A stretch of 64,000 bases of DNA from Microcyclospora pomicola (taxonomy: Eukaryota > Ascomycota > Dothideomycetes > Capnodiales): contig NHNY01000033.1 of assembly GCA_002786065.1 (NCBI GenBank), positions 226,001 to 290,000 of the forward strand, given 5' to 3'. A model generated the notes under the pieces. It saw only the letters and a program-made list of their open reading frames with translations, was not told the DNA's origin and searched no databases. Every line of letters starts with the position of its first letter. The first letter of the stretch is position 1. A program made the position numbers and the translations under genes. Shown in pieces: positions 1 through 11,801 of the stretch.

Positions 1-736
1 GACTACAATAGAACATATCTGTATCAGCACATGACTTTGAATCCACAGCCTGACGCCGCGTGCCGACCCTGCAGAAGAAGAACCCACGTTGAAGGCCGCC
101 GCAAGCAAGCACTTTGAAGTACCTATAGGGGATAGTCTACACAAGCCTCAGCTAGGAAGACGACGAGAGATATGTTTGCGCACACGCACGCGTCCATGGG
201 ATGGATGTATAGTATTATGCACGGATAGAGGGTAGGTGCCTTAAGGTATGCACAGACTAAGGTGGCAGTAGAAGCTTGAAGCAGAATAACGACGTTGACG
301 ATGGCGACATACCGAGCAGCATGTTCTATCACGGACGTGGACATAGGAAGATAGAGAGGCAGATTATCGATCGTGAGGATGGTACATAGAGATTGACAGA
401 TGTCGATGGCCACACGTCGTTTGTAGCGGTGAGGTGGGATGGAGTGGAGGTGATGTATACAGCAGTGCTATCATACTGAATATCGGTGGTCATCAACGAT
501 AGTCCCAGCCTGCATCACCTATCCTTCCAATCAGACATCAATCCACATGTTTATTTTCATTTTTTCATATTTGGTATTTCTCCAAGTCATATCATCACAT
601 CATCACGATCACGCTTAGAAGCGATTCATCTCCTTGTTGACGAAGTTGTCGACGGTGCCGTCGGCGCCTGCGGGCACGCCTTCTTTGGTGAGGAACGAGT
701 TGACTTCTGCGCGGCGAGAACGAACACGCGAGCGGA
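1..736. other. Intergenic, no gene recognised
   Basis: I see only short open frames without protein-like composition and no RNA gene. The right part, from about 540, is the likely 3' flank of the repeat protein transcribed leftward from 1366. Confidence 0.5.
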
Positions 737-1366
737 TCAGTAGTTGTCGTTGGAGCTTTGCTGGCCGCCGTAGCCGCCGGACGAGGTGTTGTCGCCGCCG
801 AAGGAGGAATCTGTAAGAGAAGACGACGTACCTTGGTCAGCGATGCCGTCACGGCCTTGGCCCTCGAGCTTGGAGAGGATGCCTCCCGAGGACGACGAAC
901 CTTGTTGTTGGCCGCCGTAGCCGCCGCTGCTCTGGTTGCCCGAGCTGCCGAAGTTGTCGGAGCCCATGTTGCCCGAGCTGCCGAAGTTGTCGGAGCCCTG
1001 GTTGCCGCCGAAGCTGGACTGTTGGTTGCCGGAAGAGCCGAAGTTGTCAGAGCCCTGGTTGCCGGAACCGTAGCTGTCGGAGCCTGAGTTGCCGCCGAAG
1101 CCGCTCTGTTGGTTGCCTGAGCTGCCGAAGTTGTCGGAGCCCATGTTACCGGACGAACCGAAGTTGTCGGAGCCCTGGTTGCCGCCGAAGCTGCTCTGTT
1201 GGTTGCCCGACGAGCCGAAGTTGTCAGAGCCCTGGTTGCCCGAGCCGTAGCTGTCGGAGCCAGAGTTACCACCGTAGCCACCCTGGTTGCCGGAGGACTG
1301 GTTGTCGTAGTTGTCGTTGTTGTCACCGCTGGACAACTTGTCCTTGACCTTGTCCATGAGACCCAT
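737..1366 (-). CDS. Gly/Ser/Asn-rich tandem-repeat protein (209 aa), function unknown
   Basis: Single-exon reading frame of 209 aa. I chose the ATG at 1366 because the protein then starts MGLMDKVKDKLSSGD, a charged, probably amphipathic N-terminus. The upstream frame has only proline/leucine-rich leader-like sequence. From about residue 30 the protein is almost wholly Gly, Ser, Asn, Gln, Asp and Phe. It is built from 11-12 residue units around GSDNFGSSGNQ and GSDSYGSGNQ, with GGYGG and GFGG linkers. A 59-residue block occurs twice in tandem. The C-terminal third changes to a less repetitive segment (ILSKLEGQGRDGIADQ) and ends GGYGGQQSSNDNY. There is no signal peptide, membrane segment or enzyme motif. 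The composition resembles intrinsically disordered stress or low-complexity proteins, but no function should be assigned. A 21-nt stretch looks like an intron (GTACGT to ACAG) but is too short to be spliced and stays in frame. Confidence 0.7.
   Translation of the reverse strand: MGLMDKVKDKLSSGDNNDNYDNQSSGNQGGYGGNSGSDSYGSGNQGSDNFGSSGNQQSSFGGNQGSDNFGSSGNMGSDNFGSSGNQQSGFGGNSGSDSYGSGNQGSDNFGSSGNQQSSFGGNQGSDNFGSSGNMGSDNFGSSGNQSSGGYGGQQQGSSSSGGILSKLEGQGRDGIADQGTSSSLTDSSFGGDNTSSGGYGGQQSSNDNY
914..1267 (-). repeat. Tandem 177-bp duplication within the repeat gene
   Basis: Two adjacent copies with a 177-bp period (59 codons): 1267 to 1091 and 1090 to 914. Translation of the two copies is identical for about 50 residues and diverges only in the last few. 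Each copy contains smaller 33-36 bp units encoding GSDNFGSSGN variants. All repeat lengths are multiples of three, so other frames on both strands also stay open across it. Confidence 0.85.
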
Positions 1367-2432
1367 GATTGCTGGTGGGGGGGATTGAAGAGGGGGAGTT
1401 GGGTTGAGTTGAAGTAGATGGAAGTGGGATTGAAGCGTAGGATGGGATTGAAAGTGATTGCGAGGAAGAAACAATCGACGCAGAAGCAGGGTCGAGAGGG
1501 GGATATATGTATCCGTTCCCTGATTTGCAAACCGAGGGCAAGCAGAGAGGGGCAGACACCGTGATCTGGCAGAGTGATGTGATTGATGGTGGGGTGCAAC
1601 GCAGGTGACGTCGCGCGCTCCAGGCGAGGTTACAGTCTACGTACGGGTGAGGTCTCAAGTTGTTGGCAGGGCATTGGCATGGCGGGCATAGCTACCGCAC
1701 CTATAGCTCGAATCCGACCAGTAGATCCTGGCACGCTGAAACTAGAGCTGAAGCTACCGGCGGAACCCTGCACCGCCGCAGTTCTAGATTGGCCGTCGTC
1801 GTCGATAGGGTGGTTTTCTTATGCCGATGATCGCACAGCCGCCGCCGCCAACAGTCCATCGATCTCCCCCCCGGCCACGCCGTGTGTTCCAGGCAGATGA
1901 CGTGCTGGGGGGGTGTTGTGTCCAAGTTTGAGCGTGGGCGAGCTCCGGCAGGTGGGACGTCGACCTGAAACCCCGCCATGTCCTGGAAATCGGCTTGGAT
2001 GAAGATTTTGCCATGCAACACAGCATAGTCGATCAGTATGACAGTGCGACGGGGTAGACAAGCTGTGCGATACTGCTCGGACGAGGTGTAGACACGAAAC
2101 GTGTCCAACAAGGTTTCCAGGCGCGGGGGACAAGCTTTGCGAGCGTGATGCCAAGCTTCGCGACATGTAAACTTAGCCCTGCGCTTGTCGTCGCCATCAG
2201 CTGCTGCGTCGCTGCAATGTCCCGGCCTGGCCACAGCAAAGTCTATCTATTCACGCCTGCATCCAGGGCGTGATCCCGTTGCGGCGCAGAACGACATGTT
2301 GCCTTCGACTTCATCTCGAGCATGCTGCGACGCCGCCTCGTACGGTATCACAATTGTCCCGCCGCTCTAGACCGCCGAGGACCTGGCCAAGGTGATGTGT
2401 AGAAGTCTCACATATCGGCCATGCCGCACTCT
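1367..2432. other. Intergenic, no gene recognised
   Basis: The part next to 1366 is a C/T-rich leader (on the minus strand) of the repeat protein. Open frames around 1700-2240 overlap on both strands, start at non-ATG codons and show no recognisable domain, so I do not call a gene. Confidence 0.45.
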
Positions 2433-4013
2433 TCACTTCCTATGCTGGACCGATCCGTCGCTCGGTCGACCCGATGCTTTCGCCACCTCCTGTGGATGTG
2501 CATGTCCGTGATCGTGGCTGTGCTCCTCATCTTCGTCTTCGCCCGGTTGTCGCGCAACAAACTCGTCCCCAAACGCAGCAGCCTCTGTCTCCGCGCTCAC
2601 AAACCTGACCGTCACCCGGCGGACTCCTCTGGTATGCCCGACACTCTCCCGTATCGCCGCCTCCACATCGTTCGTGTACGCCAGCGTCCAGGTCGTCGGT
2701 GCAGCCACCTCGATCTCCACCATGAAGTTCTGCCCGCTCTTGATCCCTTGCACGCCACGAATGCTCGCCGGCCCGCCGACCGCCTCTTCTAACGCGGTGG
2801 CTGCGCTCTTCTGCACGTTCTGCTGCATGTCCTCGTCCATCGCCACATCCGCCAGCTCCAGGAAGGCCGACTTGGTGTTGCCCCAGCCCGCTTGGATAAT
2901 CATACCACTGATGATCAGTCCTCCCACGGGATCGAGCCATTGAGCTCCTGTGAAGAAGTGACTGGCACAGATGGTGAGCAGGGCCACAAACGCCGTCAAG
3001 CTGTCCACGCGATGATGGTATGCGTTACTGGCGAGCACGCTGCTCCGCTTTTGTGTCGCGATCTTCATCGTCGCCCTGTATAGCCACTCTTTGATGAGGA
3101 TACTCCCTCCTGCTAGCCACGCAGCGTTGATGTTCGGCCCCAGATCCCCATGTGAGTGTCCGTGATCGTGTGCATGTTCAAAGACCCCCGAGTGTGCGAG
3201 CAACTCTGCGATCGCCGGGAAGAACTGCTGGGCGAGCGCCATGACCGCTTGCAGCCCGATCATGAGGCCGCCAGATAGCAGCAAGCCTGACACGCCGAGA
3301 GCTCCCAACGACTCGATCTTGCCATATCCCATCGGGAACTGTGACGTCGGCAGCTTGAGCGAGTAGGAGATGGTCGCTAGGGTCGTGATATCCGACACCA
3401 GATCGGTCAGGGCGTGAACCGCATCGGCGGTCAGTCTAGAACCAGCCCAACACATGTCAGCGGCGCCTCTTCGCATCGCATGTCCCGCCTATGTTGAAAG
3501 ACAGCCTTACGCTTGAGAATTGAAAATGTATCCACCTGCTCCCTTGGCTATCGCCATGCCCAGATTCACGTACAACCCCACTCGCGTGATCCGCACCCCG
3601 GGATCCGCCTTGTTCGCGCTCGTGAGGTAGGTGTTGTCGTGACTGTGGCCGCCATGTCCGTGTGAGTGGCCGGCGTGGCCGCGTATTTGCTGTAAGGCCT
3701 CCATCCTGTTGATGCTCCCCGTCGCGCGAGGGTTGCGGCTTCGATGGACGATGTGAGACCACTGATGGGGCGAGCGTAGAGGTGTGAACAGCTGAGTAGG
3801 GCTCGATCTCGCGGAGGTGCGGAGGATGCGGGTTTGGACGTGAGCGAAGGGTGGTGAGGCGCAGGCAGGGCTGCGGGGAGAGAGCTGGAGGAGCAGTCTT
3901 CGTAGAGTCGCAGTGTCGTGCGGTTGCTTACATGGTGCTGCTGCGCCGCCGGAGGAGCAGGAGGAGGAGGAAGAGGGATACAGCCGCAGGGACCGGGCGG
4001 AGAGAAGGCGCAT
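2433..4013 (-). CDS. MMT1: Mitochondrial CDF-family metal transporter (MMT1/MMT2-like)
   Basis: Two exons, 4013-3511 and 3435-2433, joined by a 75-nt intron (GTAAGG to CTAG), give 501 aa. The junction restores FNSQALTADAVHALTDLVSD, a hallmark of the cation diffusion facilitator family. The N-terminus is Arg/Ser/Leu-rich with few acidic residues, as expected of a mitochondrial presequence. Several membrane segments follow (around GLYVNLGMAIAKGAGGYIF, LGVSGLLLSGGLMIGLQAV and LTAFVALLTICASHFF). Two metal-binding HxxxD signatures are visible, in DAVHALTD and YHHRVDSL. Three histidine-rich stretches are present: near residues 112-125 (GHAGHSHGHGGHSHDN), in a luminal or matrix loop (HAHDHGHSHGD), and at the C-terminus (EEHSHDHGHAHP). 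In yeast, Mmt1/Mmt2 move iron out of mitochondria, and relatives move Mn. The substrate here is inferred from family only. Confidence 0.88.
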
Positions 4014-6364
4014 ATGTATGAATGTAAGGGGAATGGGAGCTGTGCGACCACCAGCCCGGACTGGGTAACGAACGTGGTCAAGGAGACGTGGCAGTCGACG
4101 TGGTCAAGGAGATGTGGCAGACGATCGTGTTCAAGAGGGATATCGGCTGGGCTATATGATAAATGTAACGCGCGTTGTGGTCGTCGAGATCCGTCAGAAA
4201 GCAAGAAGACGCAATCGGCCGGCGAAGCAACGCGTCTTCTTACCGCGACACATGGACATCAATAATATACAGCAGTTGAAGGACGAAGAAAACCGTTGAA
4301 TGAATGGATGCTAGACCCTGACATAAAACACATTTACAAGCCTCGAACTCATATGCTGCGAAGACGATTCGCTTCAGCCGACATTGTATTATCACGCCGC
4401 GTGAACAGCGACAAATTCCAGCAACGCTGTGTCGACAAGTACAGTGATAGAGTGCCGAGATGGTCTCCACCTGAGCATGATATGTAGGATCTTCCTTTCA
4501 AATGGTCTCGTCCGAGGCTCTGTCTTGAAAGCTGTTCTGAGATGGATCATAGCAAGATCTGTTTGATGTCTAAAAGTCCGCTGGCATTATTGGGGAGATG
4601 TCATTTCCTACCTTACCCTGGAGGCTGCATAGCGGACAGAATGTAGGTTTGCATCTTTTGACGATCATGGAACAGACTGTCAAGATGCTTCGGATCTATC
4701 TGGACAGCCCGGTCACCAACCACGAGACATCCCCCAAGAAACTCATACACATCAACTTTGTATTTCGTTTGCAAGCGTACAGGTTTGTTCGGGCCTTACT
4801 CAAGGGTGCTCGAACGTGGAAGACGGAGACGATTCTGTACTAAATTACCACGCGTGTTTTGTATAAGAGAACAGATCTTCCGATTGGTATACTAGCTATG
4901 AACAACGAGAGCATGACACGAGTGACAACCTACCTACTGCTGGCGCTGAGATCGTCATATGCCTATCTCTGCCGTCTGGAATCGATTCGCATCGTTTCTT
5001 CGTCGTGTCGGATTTGTGTCACAGATGGCCCATCGCCTGTTTTGTTGTTGAGAGAATGTTGGATACTGGGCATACAATGAGACGCTGGTTTGTCACTGAA
5101 TGTCAGCTTCGAAGGCCAGCCATCCATTCACCGCGTCAAGTAGTCGATCGCCAGCTTGCCGAGGCAGCTGATCTTAAGGCATGTCACGTAAGATCTGCTT
5201 GATGCAGCCTCACAGCCAAAGGCAAACTGGGTAGATAAGATACCCGAAGATGATCATCCTTGCATCATCACAATACTACTGAACCATGACGGACATGATT
5301 CGTGCAGGCATGCAAGAAAGGAGCGGAAGATGCCAACAATCGCGGTCAAGGGCACGACTCCTGGCACCACCACGATAAGCTGGCGAAACCGGTATATGGA
5401 GTAGAATATGAAGACGCTATGGTCCTGGAGAGCTGAGAGTCTGCTTTCGTGTCATGCCTTGGCCAAGCTTGCATCTCTCTGCTCAACGATCTGCACGGCG
5501 AAAACCGCATCAGCCGCACCAGCACGTGCGTCCAGGAAAAGGCAGAAGGTTGCTCGTGTGTTCATCCTGGCGCCTTATCATCTTACACCTGAGATCGAAG
5601 GATGGACTGGTCCGGGTGAGGTGGTATCTGATTTTAGTGTGAACGTTTTCCCGCGGCATATGCATCTCGGCAGCCGCAAGAGTTACTGTACAATCCATGG
5701 GAGCAGCTGAAAGTGTGAGCGGTGCGTATCGAGGTGACATTGCCATCCCACCTGCGATGCCATGCCAGGCGGATGGTGGTCGACTGATCGTGATTGATTC
5801 ATTGCCCGGGTGATCGACGGGCGGTGGAGGAGTGCAATGCCCCAATAACCAAGGCGGGCGGGTGATGATCAGCTGAAGCTAAGGTAAGCTCAGGCTTCTC
5901 GAAGCCGCCTGGAATGCCTTCGTTCGCTCCCGTCGCCTTCACCACTCGTCCGTAGTTCCGCCGATCATTTCTCTCTCCACGCAATCGCCGTCGCTAAGCC
6001 TGTCACCCTCCCAGCTCGGCGGCGGGATATGTGGTGTTGTCTCCTTCGGCCTTCATTCACCTCCGCTCAATCACAGGCTGGATGTGCAGCGAGTCCGGTC
6101 CGCGAGAGGACTGAAGTTCGGCAGCAGCGACGCCAGCCTTGACACCCGCTGCCACCTCCGCCTGCCCACCGACATCCACTTCTCCGCCGCTCCACCACCA
6201 GCGATTGATGCGCCATCTCCACGACCGGTGCAGGCTTCGCCCGTCGCATTCCCATCGCAGCCCTGTCTGCAGTCGATCAACTTCACGGGACGCCCGCACG
6301 GCGCACTGAGACGTCTGCGCCAGATCACGAGAGCGCCGAGTCGCGCATCTACACCGCAAGACTG
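4014..6364. other. Long intergenic region; PDE leader at its right end
   Basis: About 2.3 kb in which I recognise no gene, RNA or repeat. Open frames are short and lack protein-like character. From about 5900 the sequence is probably promoter and 5' leader of the phosphodiesterase gene starting at 6365. That leader contains two upstream ATG frames: 6082-6114 (10 codons) and 6208-6309 (33 codons). Confidence 0.45.
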
Positions 6365-9168
6365 ATGGAAGAGGACAGAGAGGGGCGATGCAGTGTGGTC
6401 TATTATAATGCCGGCGCTGAGCACGCGTCGCAGCTGTTCACCCGCGGGTCCTTACCTGCAGATGCGGCGGACGAGCGCAGCGGCGAGCGGCCGTCGCAGG
6501 TACATATCGACCATGATGTGCGCAAGCTCCTCGACGTGGACCAAGGCGGATTTCACCAAGGTAAGGACGTGACGGTGGGATGCTGGACAGACATCATAGG
6601 TGCTGACTTGCGACAGTGTTTGTGAGTTCGCGTCCCGATGAATGTTTGACACAGCTGGCGGAGTATGCCCAATCCATGCCCGTGGCCATTTTGATCGCAT
6701 TGGAGACTGGGCAGGCCTCTCCACACTTCACTGCCTCCCTCGACTTTCTCCGCGAACGCTCAGCAGAGATTCAGGGCGCCCATTACCAGCATCACGTGAT
6801 GCCCTTTTCCCTGCTGCGCGACCTCCAATCGCCAGACGATTGCCACTTCGATGCGGAACTGACGACGACTTGTCTCGAAGCCGGCGCTCTGGATATCATC
6901 CGGAGTCCAATGGGTAGCGAAGACGTCGCTCGCCTTGTTGGTCACGTGAAAGACGCCATCCGCCCATCTGCACGGCTCATAGGAGCGTCGATGACACAGA
7001 GCTTGGTGGATAGTATCCAGTGTACAAGCACCGCCGGAGTGATCACCCACCGACCTGATTTGACGATTCCCCGGGAAAGGAGACAGGCGATCGAGGAGGC
7101 TGTCGCGCAGTGGCATTTTCCGGCTCTTGATTTCGACATGGATGAACTCACGTACGGTGCCCTTTACATGCTGGAACGCACCTTGACCTCGCCGGAGCTC
7201 GAGCCTTACAGAATTTCCAGAGCCCAGCTGGTTGGGTTCTTGCTGGCCACCCGCAGGCAATATAAACACGAACGAGAGGTCCAGTACCACAACTGGAGAC
7301 ACGCGGTCGATGTGACTCAGTCACTATATTGCTTCCTACTCGACACACGGCTGAGCCCTGCCACCGCCTCTGATACTCGAACGTTTAAAGATCTCAACCC
7401 AATGGAACGACTGCTCACCCCGCTTGACGGACTTCTCTTGCTCGCTTCGGCCATCGGCCATGACGTGGGACATCCAGGAGTCAATAACGCTTTCCTCATC
7501 GCATGTAATCATCCACTCGCGCAGATGTACAACGACAAATCAGTCCTCGAGAACTATCACTGCGCCGCTTATTCACAGCTGTTGAGGCTGCATTGGCCTT
7601 CACTCAGCAATCTCCAAGGTTTCAGGTCGTCCATGATATCCAATATTCTGGCGACCGACATGCAACGCCACTTCGACTACATGACAGATCTCGGCAATCT
7701 AAAGCATCAAATCGAGCGGAGCGCCGAAAATCCCAGAGATTGGCCGGACAAGCAACGCACAACTACCCGTGAGCTGATGATGGCGCTACTCATGAAGGCC
7801 GCTGACATCTCGAATATCGCACGGCCGTTTGACATATCATCACGATGGGCGAAAGTTTTGATGGAAGAGTTTGCGCGTCAAGGTGAGCTCGAACAGGAGC
7901 TCGGGATCCCGACATGCCTGTATGGAGGTCCGCCCGTGAAGGACGATCTCCTTGCGGCAGCGCAAAGCCAAAAAGGCTTCATGGGGCTGTTCGGGATTCC
8001 TCTGTTCACAGGCATGACCGACATCATGCCTAGCGTGCAATGTGCAGTTCAGGAACTGGACAACAATCAGCACATCTGGGATGAGAAAATTCGACATGAG
8101 AAGCAGGAGCGACAGACAGGAGGTGAAAATGCCCCGTTAACATTTGCTTCGGTCTCGAAGACGGAGGTGGAGGAAGCGAAAATCAGACATCACAAGTCGG
8201 AACCATCAGCGGTGCCGGCTGAAGCATTCCAACCGCCATCCGCACCCATAACTCGACAGCCAGTGATCGATGCAGAGACGGTCTCATCAGCGCACCCGGC
8301 TAGTCGGCATAAACATAGCGCGTCCACCAGCACGCGAACATCTGACGGCAAAAGATCGTCCGCACCACTTCTACCGCCTCACACCTCTCTTTTCCCGACT
8401 GGCTCAGGCTCACCGCGGAGATCAAGTAAGGATGTTGCCCTTGGTCAGATGCATCACTCCAGCGTATTTGCTCACCAAGCTCTCAGCTCAGGATCGCGAA
8501 GAGGATCTGCCGATGCCAGCTGGCACTTCCAGCAAAGTTATCCGGGATCACGACGAGGAAGCAAGGACGAGAGTCTGACGACCATCCTGGTCACCAGCGC
8601 CGGGCAGGGCAGTCCAAAGCAGCGAGGCTCTCCGATCCTGGCTGGGACGGATGGAACAACGTCTCCGATCGCTTCACATAAGCAAAGCGCCGCGAGCATG
8701 AATCTTCCTCCTGCTCAAAACCAGCAAGCCACGATCCCGGCGCTTCCTTACGCGCCTGTCCTTTCACCGGTGTCCACATCTCTCCAAGATCAACGGTCCT
8801 TCTCAGGCTCAGGTGAGCTCGACTCGGCCTCATCTGCAGAGAACGGACACGTTCTGTCATTGGGAGACGATCCATTCGCTGGTAACGGACGGTCGCCGAA
8901 TGACCTGAATAGTACACAGTCATGTCCATCGCCGACACAAGAACTACAAGCCACAACCTCATCACAGGCGGACAGTGCGGTCGAAAGCGACACCTCGCCG
9001 ATCAAGATGCGTCTCGGAAGTGCCGAGTCAGAAGAATCGAAACGCACCACCCCTAGGATCCTCGAGAAGACGATTCGAGAATCACGTAGCCGAAGCAGGC
9101 TGCGGGGGTTGAAGTTCTGGAAGAAGAAGCGCGAGCCATCTACAGCAGACACGAACATGCCCTTGTGA
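6365..9168 (+). CDS. PDE2: 3',5'-cyclic-nucleotide phosphodiesterase, class I
   Basis: Exons 6365-6560 and 6617-9168, with a 56-nt intron (GTAAGG to CGACAG), encode 915 aa. The catalytic domain occupies roughly residues 220-560. It has the metal-site motifs of mammalian-type (class I) phosphodiesterases: HNWRHAVDV near residue 290, the PDE signature HDVGHPGVNNAF near 347, and KAADISNIARPF near 462. The first ~200 residues show a degenerate response-regulator-like region, as in fungal high-affinity PDE2 proteins. The C-terminal 350 residues are Ser/Pro-rich and probably disordered, with many SRRGS/SPRRSS-type basic sites that could be kinase targets. The end is very basic (SRSRSRLRGLKFWKKKRE). 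The enzyme would hydrolyse cAMP and damp PKA signalling. The ATG at 6365 is the only good in-frame start. Two short upstream ATG frames precede it. Confidence 0.9.
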
Positions 9169-10833
9169 TGGTGAAGCGATCTTCATGTCGCCCATCGGGC
9201 TCTTCGATCTCCACTGACTTCCGTCTGATTTGTGTGAGACTTAGTGTGCTCACCGACATCGGCCAGAGTCGCAGCACCTATCTCGCGCTTATGGCGAGCA
9301 ACGGACAAAGACCAGCGATACGACAGAAGGGATGACAGCGTTTTATGCATTGCACGGGAACCACGAATCTGAATTTCATGTTTAAATAGACGGCGGGAAT
9401 CTGTGACGAGAGAGGTGCATAGAACAGCCCGGGAGGAGCATCCACGGTCTACTTCACTCACAGAATTAACAACGCATCGGATGAATATAGCTCATGTGAA
9501 CCTCGGATACCCCGTGTCTGTTGCAAATGTGCAGGTGGGACTGTATATTTCTTTAGCCGCCGGCGTGTTTTATGAGATGTCGTCGAGGCTGTCCAATCAC
9601 AGAAGTCAAAAATGTAGCGACTGGGTGGTAGAGGAGCCAATTAGCGCACGACTTCTGCTCTCTTTTCCACTTCCACCGACCAAATCACCATCTCCAAGCG
9701 CATGTTGCAATCATCCTGGATCGTCCATACAAGATCAGTCGCAAGCGTTTTAATTCCGGCCGCAGCCGGCGTTCTTGTTCAGAGATGGTCCCAGCAGCGA
9801 GGCTGCTACAGCCAAGCCCGGGTCAGGCCCAGCGCCTAAATCTGCCAGTCTCGACGAAGATAGAGTGAAACTTCGTCCTAGGCCTCAGATCAACCGACCG
9901 ACCAATACTGGCCTCGAGATGGGAACCTAATGTGGTCTTGCTTCAGGTCATCAAGACCTGTTTCATCTCGGTCGGACCGTCCTGGCCTCGAAATAGAACC
10001 CACGCGGCGAACTCGACGCCATCATGTAGCCGCCATGGGCGATCGACCTTTTACGCGCCGGCCTCAACATCGTCCTTCCCAGACCATACTGCTGACCCCA
10101 TAGTGGGAGCACTTCTGTCCCCATGAGCGGGTTCAAAATAGCTCGAAACAGCCGCGTTGGTCGCAGCTGCCCGTCCACCCACTCCCTGCCGCCCCGCCCC
10201 TCGGCACCTCGCTGTGGTCTTCCCCAGTCGCCGAACCATTGCCGGTGCAGCAGCAACTCTACTCTGGCGCCGAGTCTGGGTCAAGAAGCGCCGGCATTGT
10301 CTGGCAAGATTCGCCTGGTTTCATGCTAGAGCAGTGTCGTCTGCTCCCAGCCAATTCTCGCGCCGGATGGTGTTTCATGACGTTACTGCGACATGCGCCG
10401 AACGTCTGCTGGGCGGGACCAGGAGGCCTGCAACCAACATGGTGATCCGTGACCACGACACTGCTTTCACATATAAGCTCGGCCTGCCTGGCTGGGTGTG
10501 CAGAAGTGGATTCTTGACCTCCAGGCTGCACTTTTCTCCCTTAGGTTTGCCCATTGACTTTTCCTTGTCTCCTTGGTCCTGGTTCCCTTTCTGTCTCTCA
10601 GTTGGTCTGGTACTGATTTCCTCGGCTGCACTCATTGCTCTTTATCACTTTAATCATCTCCCACCACTCTCTTTGTGCCGTGTGCTTTTGTGCTTGACGC
10701 ACCACTACGCCTGGTCGCGTTTCTCTACTGTCTCTCGGATCTCCACCATACTGATCTACCAATACTACGACCACGACTTTACGACAACCTAACACTTCAC
10801 TTGCCTTACATGCCGCTGCTCGGACATTTGATT
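9169..10833. other. Intergenic; C/T-rich leader of the Myb gene
   Basis: No gene recognised. From about 10540 to 10800 the plus strand is strongly pyrimidine-rich (repeated TTTCTC, CTTTCTG, TCTCTC), typical of a fungal core promoter and 5' leader, and leads into the Myb/SANT gene. Confidence 0.5.
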
Positions 10834-11801
10834 ATGCCCAAGGAGACCAAAAGTACCATGCAATACCAACACCTCTCCGCTAGCTCGGCTCCATACTCTT
10901 CCGGGCAACGGAGTACTGCGATTTGGACCACGGCCGATGATGAGATCTTGCTGCAAGCCCGCGCATCAGGAGACAACTGGCAACCCATCGCGGCCAAACA
11001 TTTCCCCAACAAGACCGCCAATGCTTGTCGCAAGCGACATGAACGACTGATCGAGCGCCATCGCGTGGAAGATTGGGACTCACGCAAGCTGGACCTTCTC
11101 GCGCAGGAGTACCTGGCCATCCGACAGGAGATGTGGGAGATGCTCGCGGATAGAGTCGGGGAGAAGTGGCAAGTGGTTGAAGCTAAAGTGAGTGTGCCTC
11201 ATTCTACCTTGCGGTATCTACCTCTGCTAACCACTTTCCTTGACAGTGCATGGAGAAAGGTCTCAAGACCCTGCAAGCCACCACCCGTATGGCCGCGCGC
11301 AAAGCCTCGGTGACGCAGAGCCACTACTCCAACCCCAGCGGAGGTATTTCGTCCCAGAACAGCGACTCGGGCGTTGACGTTGGCGCTGAGATGGAGGCAG
11401 TCGAGACGCTCGGCCACTTCAAGTCGGGATCCTGGGACTCGCAGCTTTCCAGCGGGCCCAGCCATGGTTCTCTGCAGGAGAGTTCCATGCGCACTGATCA
11501 CGCCGACCACTTCCGCGCCCGAAGCCTGCCGCAGCCTCTGCCGCTGTACCAACCTCCAGCGCCTCTGCAGTCGTCGCTGGCCATGGCCCCACAGTCGTCG
11601 GTCGCGCATTATGACCCCATGCACACGCGCGCCGTGTCCGGCGAGGTCCGATACTCTGCGCATCGACATACCGCATCGCGGAGCTCGGCGACCCAACCAA
11701 GATACTCCCCCTCGCCCCCGCGAGCGGCGGGTCGTACGAGTACTGGCATTAGCATCCAGTCTGTGCTGGCTCCTGCCATGGCAGATCCTCGTCGTGTCTA
11801 G
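10834..11801 (+). CDS. Myb/SANT-domain DNA-binding protein
   Basis: Exons 10834-11187 and 11247-11801, with a 59-nt intron (GTGAGT, branch CTAAC, acceptor GACAG), give 302 aa. A Myb/SANT domain begins at AIWTTADDEILLQARASG and continues through DNWQPIAAKHFPNKTANAC to the KRHERL recognition helix. A second, more degenerate repeat follows (WDSRKLDLLAQEYLAI, then MWEMLADRVGEKW) and spans the intron. The C-terminal half is Ser/Pro/Gln-rich and low in complexity, as in many fungal transcription regulators. The start is uncertain: in-frame ATGs lie at 10810, 10834 and 10858, and the last has the best context (ACCATGC). No target or pathway can be given. Confidence 0.75.

Noticed and set aside
909-1270. 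CRISPR-like regular repeats
   Set aside because: Repeats are contiguous in-frame coding units of a eukaryotic gene, without spacers of unique sequence.
595-1599. 334-codon open frame overlapping the repeat gene in another minus-strand frame
   Set aside because: It stays open only because the repeat units are multiples of three bases. Its product is a run of Ala/Thr/Arg with no natural start, whereas the frame ending at 737 has an ATG and a sensible N-terminus.
1701-2234. 177-codon minus-strand frame
   Set aside because: It begins with GTG and overlaps several other equally open frames. No recognisable protein features.
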